Assembly (NCBI GenBank): GCA_029067025.1
Contig: JAIEFH010000171.1
Span: 1 to 8,443, forward strand
Direction: 5' to 3'
DNA length: 8,443 nucleotides
From: Oscillospiraceae bacterium
Lineage (GTDB): Bacteria; Bacillota; Clostridia; Oscillospirales; Oscillospiraceae
The translations under genes and the position numbers were made by a program. Positions 1 to 3,692 of this stretch are shown piece after piece. Under the pieces are notes generated by a model, which was not told where the DNA came from, searched no databases, and worked only from the letters and a program-made list of their open reading frames with translations. The number at the start of each line of letters is the position of its first letter. Positions within the stretch are counted from its first letter, which is position 1.

Positions 1-170
1 CTCTCACTTTGGGACGGCGCGGCCGGGCTGGAGGCTTGATCCGTCTCCTGGCTCTGGTCGGAGCTCTGCCCTGATCCGCCTAAGTTGAGCGACTGGGCCA
101 GGGACATGATCTGCGCCATGGCCTGGGGATTGCCCAGAATGCCCTCCAATTTTTCTTCCAGTTCGCTCAT
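1..170 (-). CDS. Small hypothetical protein, 3' end cut by window edge
   Basis: I do not recognise this protein. Reading on the minus strand from the ATG at 170-168 gives an open frame of 56 codons that leaves the window without a stop. It begins MSELEEKLEGILGNPQAMAQ and continues IMSLAQSLNLGG, then becomes Ser/Gln/Pro/Ala-rich and disordered-looking. A strong Shine-Dalgarno (GGGAGGGG, minus strand, about 176-183) precedes the start. It lies 33 nt downstream of the stop of the other small gene (464-204) on the same strand, so the two are probably co-transcribed. Its N-terminal helix, with a N-P-Q pattern, resembles the C-terminal helix of that neighbour (L-M-H-D-P-E-G-A), loosely like STI1-type helices. 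Function is unknown. Confidence 0.75.
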   Translation of the reverse strand, partial: MSELEEKLEGILGNPQAMAQIMSLAQSLNLGGSGQSSDQSQETDQASSPAAPSQSE

Positions 171-203
171 GGCTATCCCCTCCCGGCGCGGTGTTTCGTC
201 AGA

Positions 204-464
204 TTATTTCAAGCTGTCCTTCATTTTCTGGATGAGTTTGGCCCCTTCCGGGTCGTGCATCAGCTGGCGGATGGCATCGGTCAGCTGGGCAGTATCCCCT
301 TTGGCCGCGCGCTGGGCCGCCGACTCCAGATCCCCGGTGCTTTTGCTGAGCAGATGAAAGATCTGCTGCGTCTCCGGCGCGTCCCGCAGCTTTTCCAGCT
401 TACCGGGGTCTTTCATCAGGTTCGCGGCCTCTTTTCCCTTGAGCAGTTCGTCAAAATTCGGCAT
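204..464 (-). CDS. Small hypothetical helical protein (86 aa)
   Basis: I do not recognise the family. The protein is 86 residues, highly charged and predicted by eye to be all-helical, with no signal peptide or membrane segment. It carries two D-P turns between helices (L-M-K-D-P-G near residue 17 and L-M-H-D-P-E near residue 69), a pattern reminiscent of STI1-like helical repeats, though this is only a resemblance. The start is well supported by GGAGGGA (minus strand, 471-477) with a spacer of about 6 nt. It is the first visible gene of a minus-strand pair with the partial gene at 1-170, and is divergent from the metallophosphoesterase gene; only 56 bp separate the two starts. No convincing promoter was identified. 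Confidence 0.8.
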   Translation of the reverse strand: MPNFDELLKGKEAANLMKDPGKLEKLRDAPETQQIFHLLSKSTGDLESAAQRAAKGDTAQLTDAIRQLMHDPEGAKLIQKMKDSLK

Positions 465-520
465 AGGAAATCCCTCCGTTCACTGTCAGTATATGTACGG
501 GTGGGGGAATGGTGACCAAT

Positions 521-979
521 ATGAAGATTCTAGTATTTTCGGATTCCCATGGACGGCTGGGCCCTATGGTGGACGCCGTGGAGCGGGAGCGCCCCCAGCG
601 TGTGTTCTTCCTGGGGGACTGCTACCGGGACGGCGAAACGCTGGCGGACGCCTACCCGGACGTGCCCATGGAGTTGGTGCGGGGCAACTGCGACTGGGAT
701 AAGGCCCCGGACGAGCTGATTATGGATGTGGGCGGGGTGCGTTTCCTGCTCACCCACGGCCACCGGTACTACGTAAAGAGCGGAACCGACAATCTGGCCC
801 GGGCGGCGAAGGAGAAGGGCGCGGACGTGGCCTGTTTTGGACACACCCACGAGGGGCTGAATATGCCCAGCCGTGGGGTGTGGCTCTTCAACCCCGGCAG
901 CGCCGGCGGAATACACAGCCGGGTGGGCTACGGCGTTATTCTGGTGGAGGATGGGAAGTTCCGCGCCGAGCTCAAATGA
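521..979 (+). CDS. YfcE/MJ0936-family metallophosphoesterase
   Basis: This is a small cytoplasmic calcineurin-like phosphodiesterase/phosphatase using two metal ions. The whole motif set is present: F-S-D-S-H-G at the N-terminus (D-x-H metal ligands), G-D-C-Y-R-D-G, G-N-C-D, T-H-G-H, G-H-T-H and N-P-G-S. At about 152 residues the length is normal for the family. I chose the ATG at 521 because the family usually begins M-K-I-L-V-x-S-D-S-H and because GGTGA at 511-515 lies 5 nt upstream as a Shine-Dalgarno. An in-frame ATG at 509 (four residues longer) or GTG at 512 is also possible. The physiological substrate cannot be told; characterised members cleave simple phosphodiesters. It appears to be a single-gene unit, and I see no clear terminator after it, only an AT-rich stretch. 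Confidence 0.92.
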   Translation: MKILVFSDSHGRLGPMVDAVERERPQRVFFLGDCYRDGETLADAYPDVPMELVRGNCDWDKAPDELIMDVGGVRFLLTHGHRYYVKSGTDNLARAAKEKGADVACFGHTHEGLNMPSRGVWLFNPGSAGGIHSRVGYGVILVEDGKFRAELK

Positions 980-1022
980 AGGCCAAAATATTAAATTTTT
1001 TTAGTCATTTTTAATAAAATGG

Positions 1023-1052
1023 TTGATTTCTATTTTGGGCCTATGCTATAAT
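1023..1052 (+). promoter_or_regulatory. Vegetative-type promoter with extended -10 for the riboswitch leader
   Basis: A perfect TATAAT at 1047-1052 is preceded by TGC (1044-1046), giving an extended -10 (TGnTATAAT). A fair -35, TTGATT, lies at 1023-1028 with an 18-nt spacer. The upstream stretch 987-1021 is very AT-rich in an otherwise GC-rich window and could act as an UP element. The start point would fall around 1058-1060, exactly where the 20-bp palindrome begins, so the mRNA for the beta-helix protein would carry an untranslated leader of about 590 nt. Confidence 0.8.
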
Positions 1053-1059
1053 AAAAGGG

Positions 1060-1079
1060 CAAAGACCCATGGGTCTTTG
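1060..1079. repeat. 20-bp perfect palindrome at the predicted transcription start
   Basis: CAAAGACCCATGGGTCTTTG is a perfect inverted repeat with no spacer, beginning at or just after the predicted start point of the promoter at 1023-1052. As DNA it could be an operator for a dimeric repressor. As RNA, CAAAGA/TCTTTG could form the outer part of a 5'-end hairpin. Its right half (CTTTG, 1075-1079) also forms the base of the downstream 15-bp stem, so the two RNA structures exclude each other. Nothing in the sequence decides between operator and RNA element. Confidence 0.7.
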
Positions 1080-1108
1080 TTCGTGCTGCCCTTCAGCACG
1101 AACAAAGA
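1074..1108 (+). promoter_or_regulatory. 15-bp perfect stem-loop in the 5' leader
   Basis: Positions 1074-1088 pair without a mismatch with 1094-1108, closing a CCCTT loop at 1089-1093. The sequence after it (ATACTCCG) is not T-rich, so it is not a normal intrinsic terminator. The loop plus its closing G (GCCCTT, 1088-1093) is complementary to AAGGGC at 1055-1060 near the transcript 5' end, allowing a pseudoknot. The CTTTG at 1075-1079 can alternatively pair with CAAAG at 1060-1064. Possible roles are 5' mRNA stabilisation or an attenuation-type switch ahead of the leader ORF. Confidence 0.75.
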
Positions 1109-1135
1109 TACTCCGAATACTATGAGGAGGGGGGG

Positions 1136-1186
1136 ATGCGTATGATCGACAGCCCGCCGCGCGACGCGCCTAAGGACGGCGGGTGA
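1136..1186 (+). CDS. Putative 16-aa leader peptide upstream of the riboswitch array
   Basis: The reading frame gives MRMIDSPPRDAPKDGG followed by TGA. It has one of the strongest Shine-Dalgarno sequences in the window: AGGAGG at 1125-1130 followed by five Gs and the ATG at 1136. A second in-frame ATG lies at 1142. The ORF ends 15 nt before the conserved GG of the first aptamer. Its coding sequence contains two alternative pairings. CCCGCCG (1153-1159) pairs with CGGCGGG (1177-1183), a hairpin inside the ORF. CCGCCGCGC (1154-1162) pairs perfectly with GCGCGGCGG (1195-1203), which would bury the first aptamer's GG. A translating ribosome would disrupt both. No similarity to a known leader peptide is claimed, and translation is inferred only from the ribosome-binding site. 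Confidence 0.55.
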   Translation: MRMIDSPPRDAPKDGG

Positions 1187-1194
1187 CACGCGAG

Positions 1195-1298
1195 GCGCGG
1201 CGGCAAACCATCGGAAACGATGGGGCGCAAAGCCAGAGGCTGTCAGACGGTCGCTTTCGCGAAACGCGGGCCCGTCCTACGCTCGTTCGGCTGCACAG
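1195..1298 (+). promoter_or_regulatory. c-di-GMP-I (GEMM-I) type riboswitch aptamer, unit 1
   Basis: This is the first of four tandem aptamers. Motifs in order: GGCAAACC at 1202-1209; a six-pair stem CCATCG/CGATGG (1208-1213/1218-1223) capped by a GAAA tetraloop; GCGCAAAGCC (position A of the usual GACGCAAAGCC is G here); then AGAGGC. A variable arm follows with GACGG (1246-1250) pairing CCGTC (1272-1276), and then the 3' block CTACGCTCGTTCGGCTGCAC at 1277-1296. These correspond to the GEMM-I consensus (GGCAAACC, GAAA loop, ACGCAAAGCC, tetraloop receptor, 3' ligand-binding strand). The 5' flank can instead be captured by the leader-ORF RNA. Confidence 0.88.
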
Positions 1299-1317
1299 TC
1301 GTACCTACCCCCCGATG

Positions 1318-1417
1318 GGGAATTGGCAAACCATTGGAAACAATGGGACGCAAAGCCAGAGGCTGTCGGGCAGACTTCCACAACGTGCAAGTCCGCCCTA
1401 TGCTCGTTCGGTTGCAT
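1318..1417 (+). promoter_or_regulatory. c-di-GMP-I (GEMM-I) type riboswitch aptamer, unit 2
   Basis: Motifs: GGCAAACC at 1325-1332; stem CCATTG/CAATGG (1331-1336/1341-1346) with GAAA loop at 1337-1340; GACGCAAAGCC at 1347-1357; AGAGGC; then an arm of GGGC plus GACTT (1368-1377) pairing with AAGTC plus GCCC (1389-1398). The 3' block CTATGCTCGTTCGGTTGCAT is at 1398-1417. The tetraloop stem differs from units 1, 3 and 4 at both strands in a compensatory way. All conserved positions are intact, so this is probably the most canonical of the four. Confidence 0.92.
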
Positions 1418-1494
1418 ACGCAAACCACGGGAAACCGTGAGACGCAAAGCCAGAGGCTAAAACGCGCTCGCGCGTCATGCTCGATCGGCTGCAT
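1418..1494 (+). promoter_or_regulatory. c-di-GMP-I (GEMM-I) type riboswitch aptamer, unit 3 (variant pocket)
   Basis: This is the shortest unit and begins directly where unit 2 ends. Motifs: CGCAAACC at 1419-1426; a stem of CACGG/CCGTG with GAAA loop at 1431-1434 (outer pair lost: C1425 faces A1440); GACGCAAAGCC at 1441-1451; AGAGGC; a five-pair arm ACGCG/CGCGT (1462-1466/1471-1475) with CTCG loop. The 3' block is TCATGCTCGATCGGCTGCAT (1475-1494). The first G of the conserved GG before CAAACC is C at 1419. That GG contains the purine that recognises one guanine of the ligand, so binding may be lost or altered. Confidence 0.88.
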
Positions 1495-1609
1495 GGCAAA
1501 CCGCAGGAAACTGTGGGACGCAAAACCAGAGGCTAAGGGGCGCGCTGGCCTTCTGGCTCCCATAGCGGGAGACGTTGAAGCAACGCCCTAAGCTCGTTCG
1601 GTTACCGGA
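1495..1609 (+). promoter_or_regulatory. c-di-GMP-I (GEMM-I) type riboswitch aptamer, unit 4 (gene-proximal)
   Basis: Motifs: GGCAAACC at 1495-1502; stem CCGCAG/CTGTGG with a GAAA loop at 1507-1510 and one G-U pair; GACGCAAAACC at 1517-1527 (consensus GCAAAGCC, so a G is replaced by A); AGAGGCTAAG. The distal arm is enlarged: GGGCG (1538-1542) pairs CGCCC (1584-1588) and encloses further hairpins (CTCCC/GGGAG at 1557-1571 and CGTTG/CAACG at 1573-1585; the latter shares bases with the outer stem). The 3' block CTAAGCTCGTTCGGTTACCG is at 1588-1607. Being nearest the gene, it is the unit best placed to control the ribosome-binding site. Confidence 0.9.
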
Positions 1610-1641
1610 TACCTTTGCGTCCGAATATGCAGAGAAAGGAA
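1606..1641 (+). promoter_or_regulatory. Candidate expression platform and ribosome-binding site of the beta-helix gene
   Basis: The Shine-Dalgarno AAAGGAAG (about 1635-1642) sits 6-8 nt before the ATG at 1649. CCTTT at 1612-1616 can pair with AAAGG at 1635-1639 and hide it. The competing hairpin CGGA (1606-1609)/TCCG (1620-1623) would place CCTTT in a loop and free it. CGG of that hairpin overlaps the 3' strand of aptamer 4, giving a plausible ligand-dependent switch. No run of four or more Ts occurs between 1140 and 1648, so intrinsic termination is unlikely and translational control is favoured. The pairing scheme is inference. Confidence 0.45.
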
Positions 1642-1648
1642 GAAGAAC

Positions 1649-3559
1649 ATGAAAAAGTTGAACAAGATTTTGTCTGTGGGCCTGTCCCTGGCCATGTGCG
1701 TCAGCATGGTGGCCCCCGCGTTCGCCGCGAGCTTTGACGACCTGCAAATGGCCATCAACGGCGGCGCGCCCTATAACCCGGAAGCGGGTGTCCAAATCGG
1801 CGACGGCCGCTACGGCTACGGCAATTCGCTCAACGAAGACAACACCAAGTATGAGATCGAAGCTTGGGACGAGGGCGACACCCGCAAGGTCGAACTCAAT
1901 GCGGACGTGGAGTTTGACAAGAATGGCGATGACCGGTACCGCGGTGACCAGGATGGCAATGGCGCTATTTATGTCTGGCGGTCTGATAAGGATGTCGAGA
2001 TCGAGCTGAACGGCCACGCCATCGACATGAACCCGGACGCCGTGCTGAATGCCAAGGATGGCAAGTTCTACGATGAAGCCGGCAATGTGGTCAACGATGC
2101 CGACCTCAACAACGGCACCGTCATTAAAGTGAATGGCGGCGCCAACCTGACCATCACCGACAGCGAGGGCACCGGCAAGATCACCGGCGGAAACGCGCAT
2201 GGCGGCAGCGAGAATTATCGTGGGCCCGGAGTCGGCGCCGTATATGTGAATGACAATGGCTCCTTCACGATGAACGGCGGCTCGATCAGCGGCAACCGCT
2301 CGGACCAATCCACACTTTGCGCGGAGAACGTCGAGAAAGCAAAGCCATCGAACCTGAATGTGACCCTTGATGGCGTGACTGTGAAAGACAATTACACAGA
2401 AGCGGCGGGCACGCTCTATTTTGTCGCGAAGAGCGGCGAAGTGAACGTGGCCATTAAGGACTGCGAGATCACGGGGAATGTGGCGGAAGGAGACGCCATT
2501 GACTTCGGCCTCCACCAGAATGGCCAGAGCCTTACCGCCACGGTCACGGGCACCACGATCACGGGCAACCGGCTGGATAAGGACGACCGGCGCGGCGATG
2601 ATCATGGAGCGGTTGCTCTTTGGCAGAACAATGGAAAGGTACTTGACGTCACGTTCGAGGGCTGCACGATCCAGGATAACGGCGGTGGATGCACGGGGAT
2701 CTATTACCACAACGAAAACGGCAATGGCCTTAACGTTGAGAATCGTGACAACACGATCTGCGGCAATGGCAAGGAAGGGAACGAAGGGATTTCTGTAAAG
2801 TATAAGGACGGCACGACGCTTGACGCCATGCACACCCAGAAGTACTTGGAGAGCCTTGACGACAAGGATGTCATACCCGCCACCTGTGTGGCAGAGGGTT
2901 CGATCACCTACACCTGCCCGTACTGCCTGCACCCCCACACGGTGACGACTGAGGTAGACCCCGACAACCACGACATGGGTGGGTGGTACGTGAGCAAACA
3001 GCCCGGCCCCGGCGTGGAAGGCGAGGAGCGGAGAGACTGCCAGCGGGTGGGTTGCGACTACTACGAGACCAAGTCCATTCCTGCCCAGCCCGTCCCCGGG
3101 GTCGGCACCAGTGAGGAGCCCACCGTTGAGATCGAGGACGTGGAAGTGCCTCTGGCCGGTATCTTTACCCGCGCGGACGCCATCGGCTACCTGTGGGAGA
3201 AGTCCGGCAAGCCTGAGGCGGAGCTGTCCACCTTTAAGGATGTGCCCGAGGATCACCAGTGGGCCGTGGCCATCGGCTGGGCCCAGGACATGGGCATCGC
3301 CCTGCCCGACCAGGACGGCAATTTCCGTCCCGACGACCTGGTGCTGCGCAGCGTGGAAAGCCTTGAGATCAGCCCCGAGGGCGAGTTCCAGGAGTTCCTG
3401 AACCGCTACGCCGTGTACGCGGGCATTAAGCTGGACGCGGGCGAGCTCTTCATCGAGCTGGAGGGCGCGTGGAGTGACATCATCATGGGCGAGGAAGCCC
3501 ACGTCATCTTCAACGACTTCTTTGCTAAGCTGGAAGCGGCCCTGACCCAGGCGGCGTAA
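1649..3559 (+). CDS. Secreted right-handed beta-helix surface protein with SLH-like C-terminus
   Basis: This 636-residue protein is exported: residues 1-27 form a clear Sec signal peptide (K-K-L-N-K, hydrophobic core, A-P-A-F-A-A cleavage region). Residues about 90-390 are rich in repeated short strands and turns such as L-T-I-T-D, M-N-G-G-S-I-S-G-N, I-T-G-N and I-Q-D-N. This is typical of right-handed parallel beta-helices (pectate-lyase-like fold), used by adhesins and polysaccharide-binding or -cleaving proteins. No catalytic set could be assigned. Residues 411-478 hold C-x-x-x-G-S-I-T-Y-T-C-P-Y-C (C413, C423, C426) and a degenerate second copy (C464, C469), a repeat common in Clostridia surface proteins. 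Residues about 503-570 resemble one SLH module (T-R-A-D-A-I, F-K-D-V, F-R-P-D-D), followed by an acidic tail to the end. It is monocistronic behind four riboswitch units, suggesting c-di-GMP control of a surface or adhesion function. The coding sequence of the helix part looks less GC-rich than its neighbours. Confidence 0.9.
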   Translation: MKKLNKILSVGLSLAMCVSMVAPAFAASFDDLQMAINGGAPYNPEAGVQIGDGRYGYGNSLNEDNTKYEIEAWDEGDTRKVELNADVEFDKNGDDRYRGDQDGNGAIYVWRSDKDVEIELNGHAIDMNPDAVLNAKDGKFYDEAGNVVNDADLNNGTVIKVNGGANLTITDSEGTGKITGGNAHGGSENYRGPGVGAVYVNDNGSFTMNGGSISGNRSDQSTLCAENVEKAKPSNLNVTLDGVTVKDNYTEAAGTLYFVAKSGEVNVAIKDCEITGNVAEGDAIDFGLHQNGQSLTATVTGTTITGNRLDKDDRRGDDHGAVALWQNNGKVLDVTFEGCTIQDNGGGCTGIYYHNENGNGLNVENRDNTICGNGKEGNEGISVKYKDGTTLDAMHTQKYLESLDDKDVIPATCVAEGSITYTCPYCLHPHTVTTEVDPDNHDMGGWYVSKQPGPGVEGEERRDCQRVGCDYYETKSIPAQPVPGVGTSEEPTVEIEDVEVPLAGIFTRADAIGYLWEKSGKPEAELSTFKDVPEDHQWAVAIGWAQDMGIALPDQDGNFRPDDLVLRSVESLEISPEGEFQEFLNRYAVYAGIKLDAGELFIELEGAWSDIIMGEEAHVIFNDFFAKLEAALTQAA

Positions 3560-3585
3560 ACCCGCAAGCAAAATCAAACAACGCA

Positions 3586-3620
3586 AAAGGCTCCCGGGCG
3601 CAAGTCCGGGAGCCTTTCTA
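3586..3620 (+). terminator. Intrinsic terminator after the beta-helix gene
   Basis: A perfect 12-bp stem, AAAGGCTCCCGG (3586-3597) with CCGGGAGCCTTT (3606-3617), closes an 8-nt loop. The T-rich end (CTTTCT) is short but the stem is strong. It lies 26 nt after the stop codon and separates the riboswitch-controlled unit from the sporulation genes. Confidence 0.85.
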
Positions 3621-3631
3621 TGTCCGCCTAG

Positions 3632-3660
3632 GCATATCGGTCCGAACCCGCTCATATACT
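3632..3660 (+). promoter_or_regulatory. Sigma-E promoter of the sipL-like gene
   Basis: GCATATC at 3632-3638 matches the sigma-E -35 consensus (K-M-ATATT) in 6 of 7 positions. CATATACT at 3653-3660 matches the -10 consensus (CATACAHT) in 7 of 8. The spacer is exactly 14 nt. The start point would be near 3667, before the ribosome-binding site at 3678. This predicts expression in the mother cell early after engulfment begins, as expected for a coat morphogenetic gene. Confidence 0.75.
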
Positions 3661-3692
3661 TGCCACAGAATACGAGCAAGGAGAGGAAGCCT

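Noticed and set aside
488..520. Sigma-E-like promoter for the minus-strand small genes (CATATACT on the minus strand at 495-488)
   Set aside because: The -10 resembles that of the sipL-like gene, but no acceptable -35 lies 13-15 nt upstream; the nearest TCATATT leaves a 22-nt spacer.
987..1017. AT-rich inverted repeat after the metallophosphoesterase as a terminator
   Set aside because: TATTAAA/TTTAATA with a loop of about 14 nt is too weak, and the AT-richness fits an upstream promoter element better.
1183..1591. Overlapping open frames of 85-123 codons across the riboswitch array
   Set aside because: They merely translate the repeated structured RNA units; the conservation is at RNA level, with compensatory stem changes, and there are no suitable ribosome-binding sites.
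1195..1609. The four-unit repeat as a CRISPR array or mobile-element repeat
   Set aside because: Unit lengths vary (about 77-115 nt), the conserved blocks are scattered motifs matching GEMM-I, and there are no constant-length spacers or terminal inverted repeats.
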